The position numbers and the translations under genes are program-made. The notes under the pieces were generated by a model, which saw only the letters and a list, made by a program, of their open reading frames with translations, was not told the DNA's origin and ran no database searches. 64,000 nt of DNA from Micropruina sp. GTDB lineage: Bacteria > Actinomycetota > Actinomycetes > Propionibacteriales > Propionibacteriaceae. The DNA lies in contig JADJVZ010000014.1 in assembly GCA_016716635.1 (NCBI GenBank), forward strand, positions 496,001 to 560,000, given 5' to 3'. How positions within the stretch are numbered: the stretch's first letter is position 1; every line of letters begins with the position of its first letter. This document shows positions 1 to 9,340 of the stretch, piece by piece.

Positions 1-352
1 AGCCGATAGACGCCTCGTCCCCGGTGCGGCGCAACAGGTACAGCGCCAGCAGCGCCGGCAGCACGCCGAAGCCGACGCCCGCCAGCTGGTAGGCCAGATC
101 CAGCCATGGCCGATCGGGGGTCACCGAGGAGTTGATGCTGGTGGTCTGCTGGTTCAGCGCCACGTGCCGGGTTGTCTTCTCGATGATGCTGAGGATCGAG
201 TAGATCGCCGATTCGCCGAGGGACACACCCATGACGAGCGCCGTCTCGACAAGCCACGTCCGTTTGGTGGCCACCGGCACCGTCACCGGCGGCATGGTCG
301 ACACCGTGACGGGACCCTCGTCCGGCGGGAGGTTGGACTCGGCGTCGGTCAC
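1..352 (-). CDS. CPBP-family-like intramembrane protease, N-terminal part (cut by window edge)
   Basis: The gene starts with GTG at 352 and runs off the left edge, so only about 117 residues are visible. They show a polar N-terminus of about 35 residues, then a helix-forming stretch with a GESAIYSIL segment, and a second hydrophobic stretch (LAYQLAGVGFGVLPALLAL). This resembles the N-terminal half of actinobacterial CPBP (Abi) intramembrane metalloproteases, but the catalytic EExxxR and HxxxB motifs would lie outside the window, so the family call is tentative. The GTG overlaps the TGA of the upstream isomerase-like gene by four bases (GTGA), which implies translational coupling. Confidence 0.55.
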   Translation of the reverse strand, partial: MTDAESNLPPDEGPVTVSTMPPVTVPVATKRTWLVETALVMGVSLGESAIYSILSIIEKTTRHVALNQQTTSINSSVTPDRPWLDLAYQLAGVGFGVLPALLALYLLRRTGDEASIG

Positions 353-1155
353 GACGCCACCGTGGCGGCCAGGTGGGTGCGCATGAAGGCCAGTGATTCG
401 GCCAAGGCCTGCTCGCGGGCGTCCCGAGTGTCGAAGCCGGTCGTGTTGACCTCCAAGACCACCGCCCCCTGCCAATCACGCCTGACCAACTCCGCCAGAA
501 CCTCAGCCGCGCGCTGGTCGCCATCGCCGGGCAAGAGGTGCTCGTCCTTGGCCGATCCCGAACCGTCGGTGAGGTGGACGTGCGTCAGACGCTCCCCCCA
601 CGCGTCCAAGAGCTCCAAGGACTGCTGCCGCGAGGTGGACGCATGCGACAGGTCGAGGGTGAGCTGGGGGAAATCAAAGTCCGTGGGGTCCCAATGGGGG
701 GCGTAGGCGGCCATCTCGCCGCCAGGCGTCCGCCACGGGTACATGTTCTCGACCGCGACGGTGACGTCCGTTGCCTCGTTGAGCCGCCGCACCTGGGCAA
801 CGAAACCGTCTGCGTAGGCGCCCTGCCACCGGAACGGCGGATGGACGACGACAATCGGCGCACCGAGACGCCGGGCAGCGGCCACCGAACGATCGAGCTT
901 CGCCACGTGATCGGTACCCCACACCCGCTGAGTCACCAGCAGGCAGGGTGCATGGACCGAACCGACGGGGATTGCGTGGTACTCCGACAACCGCGCCACG
1001 GCCTCGATGTCGTTGCTCACCGCCTCGACGCTGACCATCAGCTCGATGCCGTCAAACCCGAGTTCCCCCGCAAGTTCGAACGTGGCGGCGACCGACTCCG
1101 GGTACACCGAAGCGGTGGAGAGCAGCACGGGGCGCGGCTTTAAGAGATCCGACAC
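349..1155 (-). CDS. Sugar phosphate isomerase/epimerase (xylose isomerase-like TIM barrel)
   Basis: 268 residues with the pattern of the AP-endonuclease-2 / xylose-isomerase-like TIM barrel: GFDGIELMV near residue 35, PIVVVHPPF near 100, VAVENMYPW near 135, LDLSHAS near 168 and THVHLTDGSG near 190. The acidic and His residues on these strand ends (E, H, E, D/H, H/D) fit the usual divalent-metal site. Members isomerise or epimerise sugars or inositol derivatives; the substrate cannot be told from sequence. The stop overlaps the start of the membrane-protease-like gene, so the two are co-transcribed. Confidence 0.8.
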   Translation of the reverse strand: MSDLLKPRPVLLSTASVYPESVAATFELAGELGFDGIELMVSVEAVSNDIEAVARLSEYHAIPVGSVHAPCLLVTQRVWGTDHVAKLDRSVAAARRLGAPIVVVHPPFRWQGAYADGFVAQVRRLNEATDVTVAVENMYPWRTPGGEMAAYAPHWDPTDFDFPQLTLDLSHASTSRQQSLELLDAWGERLTHVHLTDGSGSAKDEHLLPGDGDQRAAEVLAELVRRDWQGAVVLEVNTTGFDTRDAREQALAESLAFMRTHLAATVAS

Positions 1156-1234
1156 GCCAGCCAGTCTAGGTCGCGACTGTCGCGGCGCTCATGCCCGATT
1201 AGGTTAACTCGCGGGGGCTGGACACAATGTCGTC

Positions 1235-1870
1235 ATGCATGTCGACCATCTGACGTTCGCGGCAGGTCCGGACGGGCTCCACGCTGCAGTCGCCCGTTTG
1301 GAGGACCAGCTCGGAGCAAAGTTCCGGGATGGTGGTTTCCACCCCCGCTTCGGCACACGTAACAACATCCTCCCCTTGACCCACGATCGCTACATCGAGG
1401 TCGTCGAGGTGCTTGAGCACCCGGCCGCCATGAAGGAGCCTTTCGGGCAGGCCGTTCGGGCCCGCACCGAGATGGGTGGGGGCTGGCTCGGCTGGGTCGT
1501 GTCGGTCACCGACTTGACCCCCTACGAGACACGTCTGGAACGTGAGGCCTACCTCGGTTCGCGTCGTTTCCCCGACGGTCGGCTGCTCGAATGGCAGCAG
1601 ATCGGCGTCACGGGACTCATCAACGATCCGCAGTTGCCCTTCTTCATCAAGTGGACCTCCGAAGAAGAGGTCCTGCCCCGCGCGTTGGACGGCGACATCG
1701 ACCTTGTCGGCGTCGAGATCGCCGGCAGCCGGAGTCGGGTGTCGAACTGGTTGGGTGCTGAGGTTGGCGACAGCCTCGATGACGTGGATTTCGTCTTCAC
1801 CGCCCCCAACGGCAACCCCGGTCTCGACGCGGCGACCTTCGCCACCTCGAAGGGGCTTGTTCGCATCTGA
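1235..1870 (+). CDS. VOC superfamily protein (glyoxalase-like domain)
   Basis: 211 residues that begin directly with the VOC-type strand MHVDHLTFAAG. The repeated beta-alpha-beta-beta-beta layout, the RFGTRNNILPL segment and the closing FVFTAPNG fit the glyoxalase-like class (PF13468 type) common in actinobacteria. Reaction and substrate are unknown; relatives bind a metal and a small organic ligand. It is a single gene with its own start 79 bases after the divergent isomerase gene, and radA follows 71 bases downstream. Confidence 0.75.
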   Translation: MHVDHLTFAAGPDGLHAAVARLEDQLGAKFRDGGFHPRFGTRNNILPLTHDRYIEVVEVLEHPAAMKEPFGQAVRARTEMGGGWLGWVVSVTDLTPYETRLEREAYLGSRRFPDGRLLEWQQIGVTGLINDPQLPFFIKWTSEEEVLPRALDGDIDLVGVEIAGSRSRVSNWLGAEVGDSLDDVDFVFTAPNGNPGLDAATFATSKGLVRI

Positions 1871-1941
1871 ACAGCTGACAGCGACGGGGGTTTTCCACAG
1901 GGTCCCCGAACTTGTCGGACGTTTGCCGTAGCTTCTGCCAC

Positions 1942-3327
1942 ATGGCGAAACCGACTGTCACCCTTACCTGCCGCGAGTGTGGCTGGACGACCTCCCGCTG
2001 GGTCGGCCGCTGCGGCGAATGTCAGGCATGGGGGTCCCTCGGCGAAGTCGGGGCAACCCGCGTCCAGACTCGCGCGATCGCTCCGCGCACCTCAGCCACC
2101 TCGATCACGCAGGTCCGCTCCGACGTCGCCCGCGGGCGTAGCACCGGCCTCGGAGAGTTCGATCGGGTGCTCGGCGGCGGGCTGGTGCCCGGCGTGGTTG
2201 TGCTGCTGGCCGGCGAGCCGGGCGTCGGAAAGTCGACGCTGCTGCTCGAAGTAGCAAGCCGTTGGGCGCGCTCGGGCACCCCCACCCTCTACATCACCGC
2301 CGAAGAGTCGGCCGAGCAGGTGCGGCTGCGGGCCGGGCGTACCAACGCCGTCACCGACGAGCTCTACGTGGCTGCGGAGCCCGATCTGGGCACGATCCTT
2401 GGGCACGTCGACGAACTCTCCCCCGGCCTGTTGGTGATCGACTCTGTGCAGACCGTCGCCTCAGCCGACATCGACGGGCCGGCCGGCAGCATCACCCAGG
2501 TGCGCGCCGTCACCCAAGAGTTGGTCCGCCAGGCCAAGGCTCGGCACTTGCCCGTCATCGTGATCGGGCACGTCACGAAAGACGGCGGCATCGCTGGTCC
2601 GCGGCTGCTGGAACACCTCGTTGACGTGGTGTTGAGCTTCGAAGGCGACCGCCACTCAGGGTTCCGCACGGTGCGTGCGACCAAGAACCGCTTCGGGCCC
2701 GCCGATGAGCTCGGCTGCTTCACCCTTGACGACACCGGCATCACCGAGGTTCCGGATCCTTCGGGCATCTTCACCTCCCAGGTCGACGTCCCCGCATCCG
2801 GCACCTGCGTCACAGTGGCCCTGGAAGGGCGCCGACCACTGCTGGGCGAGATCCAGGGGTTGGTCGTCCGCACGAAGGCGCAGACCCCCCGACGAGTGAG
2901 CCAGGGGGTGGAATCCGGGCGGGTGGCCATGATCTTGGCCGTCTTGGAACGCCGGGCGGAGATCCGCCTGCACAGCCGCGAGGTGTACGTCTCGACCGTG
3001 GGCGGCTCGCGCTTGTCCGACCCGGCCGTCGATCTGGCCATCGCCTTGGCGGTCGCCTCCGCCGCCGATGACCAGCCCTTGCCGCCCCGCACGATCGCCA
3101 TCGGCGAGGTGGGGCTCTCCGGGGAACTTCGGCAGGCCTCGCATCTGGACCGACGATTGTCCGAAGTTGCCCGCCTGGGGTTTCATACGGCGTTGGTCCC
3201 GTGGGGATCGCACGCGCGCCCGCAGCAGGGGCTGAGCATCGTCGAGGTGCCGACCGTCCGACATGCGCTGGCCGCCGTCCGCAAGGCACGCTTGAGCCTG
3301 GTCACCCCCGGCGAGCCGCCGCATTAA
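1942..3327 (+). CDS. radA: DNA repair protein RadA
   Basis: 461 residues from ATG at 1942; the open frame extends 10 codons further up but the family begins at MAKPTVTLTC. Order: a zinc finger with Cys10, Cys13, Cys24 and Cys27; a RecA-like ATPase with Walker A GEPGVGKS near 91-98; the RadA signature KNRFG near 250; and a C-terminal Lon-protease-like domain (GGSRLSDPAVDLAIALAVAS, GEVGLSGELR). RadA is a hexameric helicase that drives branch migration during recombination. It sits immediately before disA, the arrangement usual in actinobacteria and Firmicutes, where RadA and DisA are functionally linked. Confidence 0.97.
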   Translation: MAKPTVTLTCRECGWTTSRWVGRCGECQAWGSLGEVGATRVQTRAIAPRTSATSITQVRSDVARGRSTGLGEFDRVLGGGLVPGVVVLLAGEPGVGKSTLLLEVASRWARSGTPTLYITAEESAEQVRLRAGRTNAVTDELYVAAEPDLGTILGHVDELSPGLLVIDSVQTVASADIDGPAGSITQVRAVTQELVRQAKARHLPVIVIGHVTKDGGIAGPRLLEHLVDVVLSFEGDRHSGFRTVRATKNRFGPADELGCFTLDDTGITEVPDPSGIFTSQVDVPASGTCVTVALEGRRPLLGEIQGLVVRTKAQTPRRVSQGVESGRVAMILAVLERRAEIRLHSREVYVSTVGGSRLSDPAVDLAIALAVASAADDQPLPPRTIAIGEVGLSGELRQASHLDRRLSEVARLGFHTALVPWGSHARPQQGLSIVEVPTVRHALAAVRKARLSLVTPGEPPH

Positions 3328-3391
3328 CGCGCCTGTCCGCCCCCATGCCGCCGTAAGCTGACCGGGCACGACCTCCAGGAGGGTGAACTCG

Positions 3392-4423
3392 GTGGACGAC
3401 GACGGACTGCGGACCTTGCGGGCACTACTGGCCCCGGGCACGCCGTTGCGCGAGGGACTGGAGCGCATCGTCCACGGCCGCACCGGCGCCCTTGTCGTCC
3501 TGGGCGAATCCGAACAACTGCGGCAGCTTTGCACCGGCGGCTTCGGCATCGACACTGAGTTCACGGCCCAGGCGCTGCGGGAACTGGCGAAGATGGACGG
3601 CGCGGTCGTCTTGGCGAGCGGGCTCGGTCGCATTGCGCGGGCGGGGGTGCACCTCATGCCCGACGCGAGCGTCCCCACCGATGAAACCGGCACCCGGCAT
3701 CGCACGGCCGATCGAGTCTCCCGCCAAACCGGGCTTCCTGTCGTGACCGTGTCGGCCTCCATGGGCACGATCGCCCTCTACGTTGACGGCGTCCGGCATC
3801 CGGTGCAGCGACCCGAGCAAATCCTCACCCGCGCCAACCAGGCCCTCGCCACCTTGGCCCGCTACCGCAACCGTCTCGATGAGGCGACGGCGCGGTTATC
3901 GGCGCTCGAGATCCGCGACCAAGTGCGAGTCGCCGACCTCGTGCTGGTGGCACAGCGCCTAGAACTCCACCTTCGGCTCGCCGAGGAGATCGACGACTAC
4001 ATCGCCGCGCTCGGGGTGGACGGCCGCCTCGTCGAACTCCAGCTTCACGAGTTGCGCGCGGGCTTGGAAGAGTTGCCGCCGCTCATCGAACTGGATTACA
4101 GCGCCGGAGGTCGTCAGCTCAACCTTGAGGCCCTGCGCGCCTGCAGCACCACCGAGCTGATGATCCCCGAGGCGGCGGCGGAGTTGCTCTCCTTCGGGGC
4201 TGATACCCCCTTGAACAGCCCCCTGGGAGCGCGAGGGCATCGGCAGTTGGCCTCGGTGGCCCGGCTTCCTCGCCGCACCTCGACGGCGATCGTGGTCCAT
4301 TTTGACGGCTTGCAGGAACTGCTCGGCGCCACGATTGCCGAGTTACGTGCTGTCGATGACGTGGACGACAACACCGCCCGTATCGTCAAGGACGCCCTGT
4401 TGCGCCTCGACCAGGAAGCCTGA
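3392..4423 (+). CDS. disA: DNA integrity scanning protein DisA (diadenylate cyclase)
   Basis: About 343 residues. GTG at 3392 is preferred because AGGAGG (3377-3382) lies 9 bases upstream; the earlier in-frame GTG at 3383 touches the ribosome site. The N-terminal DAC domain carries the DGA motif (KMDGAVVL, near residue 70) and the RHR motif (GTRHRTADR, near 105), which make c-di-AMP from two ATP. A helical linker follows, then a C-terminal helix-hairpin-helix-type domain that binds branched DNA. It lies 64 bases after radA and is probably in the same operon. c-di-AMP would report on DNA damage or osmotic state. Confidence 0.96.
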   Translation: MDDDGLRTLRALLAPGTPLREGLERIVHGRTGALVVLGESEQLRQLCTGGFGIDTEFTAQALRELAKMDGAVVLASGLGRIARAGVHLMPDASVPTDETGTRHRTADRVSRQTGLPVVTVSASMGTIALYVDGVRHPVQRPEQILTRANQALATLARYRNRLDEATARLSALEIRDQVRVADLVLVAQRLELHLRLAEEIDDYIAALGVDGRLVELQLHELRAGLEELPPLIELDYSAGGRQLNLEALRACSTTELMIPEAAAELLSFGADTPLNSPLGARGHRQLASVARLPRRTSTAIVVHFDGLQELLGATIAELRAVDDVDDNTARIVKDALLRLDQEA

Positions 4424-4451
4424 ACCCCGGTTCTGAGGCCTGGATGGCGAA

Positions 4452-5129
4452 CTACTTCTTGAGGTCCATGACGACACGGCCGCTGCTCAGGGAGCCCTCG
4501 AACGTCGCGGTGGCCACGTAGGTACCGGCCCCGAGGCCGCCGGTCAGTTTGCAACCGGTGGCCGAACGTTGCGTCGTCCAATCGACCTTGAACTCGGCCG
4601 CGGCCTGCGGCTGCACCACCAGGTCGACGGCCGGTAGCCATTCGGCGCAATCCGCCGTCGACCACACCCGATCGGTGCCCGACACGATGAGGATCTTGTA
4701 GTTGGCTTCGGTGATCTTGAGCTGACAGGGGACGTCCGAACCGTTGATGACGGTGGCCGTGAGGGCCTGCGTCGTGCCCAGTTTCACCGCGCGGGTGCCT
4801 GCCAAACCGAGCCGGATGTTGCCGGGATCGCACGTCGCTGGCGCCGCCGCGGTGCTGGGTGCGGCCGACGTGGCAGGCGGTGTCGCGGCGGGCGTCACCG
4901 GGGCCACCACGGCCGATGCGGACTGGCTCGGCGTCTCTGGCGTCGGGCTGGCGCTGGTCGCCACGACCGAGTTCGTCGGGGTTGCCCGAGCGGTCACGGG
5001 GCCTTGTCGCTGGAAGAAGATCACGGCCCCGATGATGAGCAGCACCAGCGGGACGCCCAGCACCAGGGCACGCCTGGCCCAGTAGACCTGCTGAGTTGGC
5101 ACGTCTGTTCGTCTCGGCTCCGACTCCAT
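4452..5129 (-). CDS. Membrane-anchored exported protein of unknown function
   Basis: 225 residues. A short basic N-terminus is followed by one membrane helix (RALVLGVPLVLLIIGAVIFF, residues about 20-40), a Thr/Ala/Pro-rich linker to about 90, and a C-terminal beta-rich domain with four Cys residues (near 94, 139, 160 and 190) and the pattern VWSTADC. This looks like an extracellular immunoglobulin-like or DUF4232-type domain held by an N-terminal anchor. No enzyme motif is visible. The gene is convergent with disA and divergent from mutY. Confidence 0.7.
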   Translation of the reverse strand: MESEPRRTDVPTQQVYWARRALVLGVPLVLLIIGAVIFFQRQGPVTARATPTNSVVATSASPTPETPSQSASAVVAPVTPAATPPATSAAPSTAAAPATCDPGNIRLGLAGTRAVKLGTTQALTATVINGSDVPCQLKITEANYKILIVSGTDRVWSTADCAEWLPAVDLVVQPQAAAEFKVDWTTQRSATGCKLTGGLGAGTYVATATFEGSLSSGRVVMDLKK

Positions 5130-5197
5130 GCCGCCCAGGCTAGGGCGCCCAGCGGCCCGCCTCGCGCTCCCACGCCGCCGTCGTCTACCGTGGCCCG

Positions 5198-6064
5198 GTG
5201 GATACCAGGGCGATTGCGACGGTGAACTCCTGGTTCAACCACCACGCCCGGGACTTGCCGTGGCGCCGCCCAGGCACGACCCCGTGGGGGGTCATGGTCA
5301 GCGAGGTGATGCTTCAACAAACCCCCGTGACCCGAGTCATCGGCCCCTGGACGTCGTGGCTGGAGCGGTGGCCCACCCCTGCTGACCTGGCCACCGAGGA
5401 GCCGGGCGAAGCCGTCCGCGCCTGGGGGCGCTTGGGGTACCCCCGAAGGGCCCAGCGGCTCCATGCGACAGCCATAGCCCTCGTCCGAGACCACGCCGGG
5501 GAGGTGCCGGATACCAACGAGGCGCTCCGCGCCCTGCCCGGTATCGGGGAATACACGGCCGCGGCAATCCTTGCCTTCGCCTTCGGCCAGCGCGTGGTGG
5601 TGCTCGACACGAACGTCCGTCGCGTGCTCGCCCGCCTGGCAGTTGGCCAGCGGTACGCCGCCGCGAGCCTCACCACGGCCGAGCGGGCGCTGGCGCAACG
5701 ATGGCTGCCGGATGATCCCGCGACCGCTGCCCGCTGGTCGGTGGCGGCCATGGAACTCGGAGCGCTCGTCTGCGTGGCCGAGACCCCCGACTGCGACCAT
5801 TGCCCCGTGTCGGACGTGTGCGCCTATCGGGCGGCCGGGAGCCCCCCTTGGGACGGGCCGCCGCGGCGCACGCAGACCTATGAGGACACAGACCGCCAAG
5901 CCAGAGGGGCGTTGCTCGCCGTCCTGCGCTCCACCTCCGGGTGGGTGGCGAAGCAGCGGTTGCTGGCCGCGTGGGCGAAGGATGACCTTCAGGCCCAGCG
6001 CGCCCTGGCTTCACTGGTGATCGACGGCCTGGCCACCGAAGGCGAAGGCGGCTACCGACTCTAA
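5198..6064 (+). CDS. mutY: A/G-specific adenine glycosylase MutY
   Basis: 288 residues, GTG start. It shows the MutY signature SEVMLQQTPVTRV with the catalytic Glu near 36, the helix-hairpin-helix LPGIGEYTA near 110, the catalytic Asp in LDTNVRRV near 130, and the iron-sulphur loop C-x6-C-x2-C-x5-C ending at VSDVC near 205. The C-terminal part is short, as in actinobacterial MutY, with a reduced 8-oxoG recognition domain. It removes adenine opposite 8-oxoguanine. It stands with radA and disA in a repair neighbourhood that is conserved in mycobacteria. Confidence 0.96.
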   Translation: MDTRAIATVNSWFNHHARDLPWRRPGTTPWGVMVSEVMLQQTPVTRVIGPWTSWLERWPTPADLATEEPGEAVRAWGRLGYPRRAQRLHATAIALVRDHAGEVPDTNEALRALPGIGEYTAAAILAFAFGQRVVVLDTNVRRVLARLAVGQRYAAASLTTAERALAQRWLPDDPATAARWSVAAMELGALVCVAETPDCDHCPVSDVCAYRAAGSPPWDGPPRRTQTYEDTDRQARGALLAVLRSTSGWVAKQRLLAAWAKDDLQAQRALASLVIDGLATEGEGGYRL

Positions 6065-6111
6065 GCGTGGCCTGTCGTGACGTACCCTGGAGCGCGAGAG
6101 GAGCCATCCTG

Positions 6112-6597
6112 ATGACCTACCCCAGCTTCGACACCCAAGGTGAGCGTTGGGCGGCGGCCCAGCCGACCAATACCCGCTATCCGGAACCGCCCGCTGAGCA
6201 GACCTTGGAGTACCCGACGCAGGTCTATCCGTCGCAGGGCTACCAGACGCAGCCGTACCCGACCCAGCAGCCTTACGGGGCGCCCCAATACCCCTATGCA
6301 CAGGTGGCGCCGGCGAACCCCTACCTCTCGCCGCAGGACGTTCTTCCCGAGCACCCCAGCTCCGTCACGGTGCTCGTGCTCGGGGTCTTGGGCTTCTTCT
6401 TTTGGATCACCGCCCCCATCGCGTGGGTCATGGGCAGTAGCGCCCGCCGCGAGATGCGGAGCAATCCTGGCAGGTACCGCCCGAGCCCGATGCTCACCGC
6501 TGGCTACATGCTCGGCATCGTGATGACGAGCCTGGGGCTGGCGTTCTTCCTGATGATTCTGTTGTTCATCGTCATCGCCATGGTCACTTTCGCCTGA
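6112..6597 (+). CDS. DUF4190-type small membrane protein
   Basis: 161 residues from ATG at 6112, with a GAGAGGAG ribosome site 6-13 bases upstream; the open frame extends further up but without a site. The first 80 residues are Tyr/Pro/Gln-rich and low-complexity (repeats around YPTQ). They are followed by two membrane helices (VTVLVLGVLGFFFWITAPIAW and MLGIVMTSLGLAFFLMILLF) separated by a basic loop, the usual DUF4190 layout. The function of the family is unknown. It ends just before a strong terminator. Confidence 0.75.
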   Translation: MTYPSFDTQGERWAAAQPTNTRYPEPPAEQTLEYPTQVYPSQGYQTQPYPTQQPYGAPQYPYAQVAPANPYLSPQDVLPEHPSSVTVLVLGVLGFFFWITAPIAWVMGSSARREMRSNPGRYRPSPMLTAGYMLGIVMTSLGLAFFLMILLFIVIAMVTFA

Positions 6598-6618
6598 GCG
6601 CAGTCATAGAGCATCGCG

Positions 6619-6667
6619 AAAACCAGCAACGGCTGGCGGGATCATCCCGCCAGCCGTTGCTGGTTTT
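6619..6667. terminator. Bidirectional intrinsic terminator
   Basis: A perfect 22-bp inverted repeat (arms 6619-6640 and 6646-6667, loop ATCAT) lies exactly between the convergent DUF4190 gene and clpC. The arm starts with AAAA and ends with TTTT, so an RNA from either strand ends in a GC-rich stem followed by U residues. Confidence 0.93.
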
Positions 6668-6672
6668 GTTGG

Positions 6673-9183
6673 TCAGTTGCCGTACGTCGCCTGGCCGAGT
6701 TCGGCGGGCGGGGCGTCCGGCAAGGACGACTTAGGCGTGCCCGTGAAGGTGAACGGAAGCTCCGAGCCCTCAGGCGCCACGTCAACCACCACGATCTCGC
6801 CCGCGTGGACCTCACCGAAGAGGATCTTCTCGGCAAGCAGGTCTTCGATGTCGCGTTGGATGGCCCGCCGCAACGGACGTGCTCCCAACACCGGGTCGAA
6901 GCCACGCTTGGCGATCAGCGCCTTCGCGGCGTGCGTGAGCTCGATGCCCATGTCGCGGTCGCGGAGGCGTCCCTCGATCTGAGCCACCATCAGGTCGACG
7001 ATCTGCTCGATCTCGGCAGGGGTCAACTGATGGAACACCACGATCTCGTCGACGCGGTTCAGGAACTCCGGACGGAAGTGCTGCTTGAGCTCGTCAGAGA
7101 CCTTGGCCTTCATCTTCTCGTAGGAGCCCGCCTCGTCATCGTTGCGGCTGAATCCGAGGTTGACCGACTTCGAGATGTCACGCGTGCCCAGGTTGGTGGT
7201 CATCACGATGACGGTGTTCTTGAAGTCCACAACCCGTCCTTGGGCGTCCGTGAGGCGACCCTCGTCCAGGATCTGCAGCAACGAGTTGAAGATGTCCGGG
7301 TGGGCCTTCTCGATCTCGTCGAACAGCACCACCGAGAACGGCTTGCGCCGCACCTTTTCGGTGAGCTGGCCGCCCTCTTCGTACCCGACGTAACCGGGAG
7401 GTGAGCCGAACATCCGCGACGCGGTGTGCTTTTCGGAGTACTCGCTCATGTCGAGGGTGATGAGGGCATCCTCATCGCCGAACAGGAATTCGGTGAGTGC
7501 CTTCGTGAGCTCGGTCTTTCCGACGCCCGACGGGCCGGCGAAGATGAACGAACCCGACGGGCGCTTGGGATCTTTCAACCCCGCGCGGGTACGGCGAATC
7601 GAGCGAGACAACGCCTTGACGGCGTCGTGCTGACCGATGATCCGACGACCGATCTCGTCTTCCATCTTGAGCAGCCGCGACGATTCCTCTTCGGTCAGCT
7701 TGAACACCGGGATTCCGGTGGCGCTGGACAGCACCTCAGCGATGGCCTCTTCGTCGACCTCGGCCGGAATGTCGGAGTCACCCAACTTCCAGGCCTGCTC
7801 AGACTCGGCGCGCGCAATCAGCAGCTTCTTCTCGTCATCGCGCAGGCGCGCGGCCCGCTCGAAGTCCTGACCGTCGATGGCGGCTTCTTTCTCGATGCGC
7901 ACCTTGGCGATCCGCTCGTCGAAATCGCGCAGATCGGGCGGAGCGGTCATCCGCTGAATGCGGAGCCGTGCCCCGGCCTCATCGATCAAGTCGATGGCCT
8001 TGTCCGGCAGGAATCGATCAGAGATATAGCGATCAGCCATCTGGGCCGCTGCGGTGAGCGCCCCGTCGGTAATCGTGATGCGGTGATGCGCTTCGTAGCG
8101 ATCACGCAGGCCCCGAAGGATCTCGATCGTGAGCGCGATGGAGGGCTCCGCGACCTGAATCGGCTGGAACCGCCGCTCAAGCGCGGCGTCCTTCTCGATG
8201 TGCTTGCGGTACTCATCCAGCGTGGTCGCGCCGATGGTCTGAAGTTCACCGCGGGCGAGCATCGGCTTCAGGATCGAGGCCGCATCGATCGCGCCCTCGG
8301 CGGCACCCGCACCCACCAGGGTGTGGATCTCGTCGATGAACAAGATGATGTCGCCGCGGGTCTTGATCTCCTTGAGCACCTTCTTGAGGCGCTCCTCGAA
8401 ATCGCCGCGATACCGCGAACCGGCCACCAGCGCACCGAGGTCAAGGGTGTAAATCTGCTTGTCGCGCAGCGTCTCGGGAACATCGCCCCGGACGATCTGC
8501 TGGCTGAGCCCCTCGACCACGGCGGTCTTGCCGACGCCCGGCTCGCCGATCAGCACCGGGTTGTTCTTGGTGCGACGAGACAGGACGGTCATCACGCGGA
8601 CGATCTCCTTCTCGCGACCAATCACCGGGTCGAGCTTGTTCTCGCGCGCTGCCTGCGTGAGGTTGCGTCCGAACTGATCGAGCACGGTGGCCGCGGACGC
8701 CGCCGGACCGGAGTCGGGCGCACCCGAGGTGGCGCTCTCCTTGCCCTGGAACCCAGACAGCAACTGCAGCACCTGGTTGCGCACGCGATTCAGGTCAGCA
8801 CCGAGCTTGATGAGCACCTGGGCGGCCACGCCCTCCCCCTCACGGATCAGCCCGAGTAGGATGTGCTCAGTGCCGATGTAGGGGTGATTGAGCTGGAGCG
8901 CTTCACGCATCGACAACTCGAGAACCTTCTTGGCCCGGGGCGTGAACGGGATGTGACCGGTCGGGGCCTGCTGGCCCTGGCCGATGATCTCCTCGACCTG
9001 CTCGCGCACGGCCTCCAACGAGATCCCGAGCGACTCCAACGCTTTCGCGGCGACGCCCTCACCCTCATGGATCAGCCCCAGCAACAGATGCTCGGTGCCG
9101 ATGTAATTGTGGTTGAGCATCCGAGCTTCGTCCTGGGCAAGGACGATCACCCGACGCGCGCGGTCGGTAAAACGGTCGAACAT
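6673..9183 (-). CDS. clpC: ATP-dependent Clp protease ATP-binding subunit ClpC
   Basis: 836 residues, full length for ClpC. Order: two Clp-N repeats (about 1-145, with paired IGTEH motifs), AAA-1 with Walker A GEPGVGKT at 213-220, a UVR/middle coiled-coil region near 410-470, AAA-2 with GPSGVGKT near 550, and the C-terminal ClpB_D2 part. ClpC unfolds substrates for the ClpP1P2 chamber and is essential in mycobacteria. The GAGGAG ribosome site lies 9 bases before the ATG. A -10-like TAGACT (minus strand, 9257-9262) stands upstream. Confidence 0.98.
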   Translation of the reverse strand: MFDRFTDRARRVIVLAQDEARMLNHNYIGTEHLLLGLIHEGEGVAAKALESLGISLEAVREQVEEIIGQGQQAPTGHIPFTPRAKKVLELSMREALQLNHPYIGTEHILLGLIREGEGVAAQVLIKLGADLNRVRNQVLQLLSGFQGKESATSGAPDSGPAASAATVLDQFGRNLTQAARENKLDPVIGREKEIVRVMTVLSRRTKNNPVLIGEPGVGKTAVVEGLSQQIVRGDVPETLRDKQIYTLDLGALVAGSRYRGDFEERLKKVLKEIKTRGDIILFIDEIHTLVGAGAAEGAIDAASILKPMLARGELQTIGATTLDEYRKHIEKDAALERRFQPIQVAEPSIALTIEILRGLRDRYEAHHRITITDGALTAAAQMADRYISDRFLPDKAIDLIDEAGARLRIQRMTAPPDLRDFDERIAKVRIEKEAAIDGQDFERAARLRDDEKKLLIARAESEQAWKLGDSDIPAEVDEEAIAEVLSSATGIPVFKLTEEESSRLLKMEDEIGRRIIGQHDAVKALSRSIRRTRAGLKDPKRPSGSFIFAGPSGVGKTELTKALTEFLFGDEDALITLDMSEYSEKHTASRMFGSPPGYVGYEEGGQLTEKVRRKPFSVVLFDEIEKAHPDIFNSLLQILDEGRLTDAQGRVVDFKNTVIVMTTNLGTRDISKSVNLGFSRNDDEAGSYEKMKAKVSDELKQHFRPEFLNRVDEIVVFHQLTPAEIEQIVDLMVAQIEGRLRDRDMGIELTHAAKALIAKRGFDPVLGARPLRRAIQRDIEDLLAEKILFGEVHAGEIVVVDVAPEGSELPFTFTGTPKSSLPDAPPAELGQATYGN

Positions 9184-9256
9184 GCGAAAAACTCCTCACT
9201 TCCAGCGGACCGCTGGACCCGCCAGGCACCCTGGGGGTACCTGAACGAGTGGGTCC

Positions 9257-9285
9257 AGTCTAGTCAACGAGCTATGGGCAACCTG
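9257..9285 (-). promoter_or_regulatory. Candidate clpC promoter
   Basis: Read on the minus strand, TAGACT (9262-9257) is a good -10 hexamer, with a weak CAGGTT 17 bases upstream. It leaves a leader of roughly 65 bases to the clpC ATG. I looked for the ClgR-type inverted repeat known to control clpC in actinobacteria and saw only one half-like TTCGCC (9296-9301), so regulation by ClgR is not supported here. Confidence 0.4.
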
Positions 9286-9340
9286 TGTTCCAGTGTTCGC
9301 CCGAGGCCTCAATTGTGGAAGTGAGGAGCCTTCGTGTGAC

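Noticed and set aside
7426..8859. A 477-codon plus-strand open frame across clpC
   Set aside because: Antisense shadow of the conserved ClpC ATPase domains.
9290..9310. ClgR operator for clpC
   Set aside because: Only one TTCGCC half is present; the mirrored half is missing.
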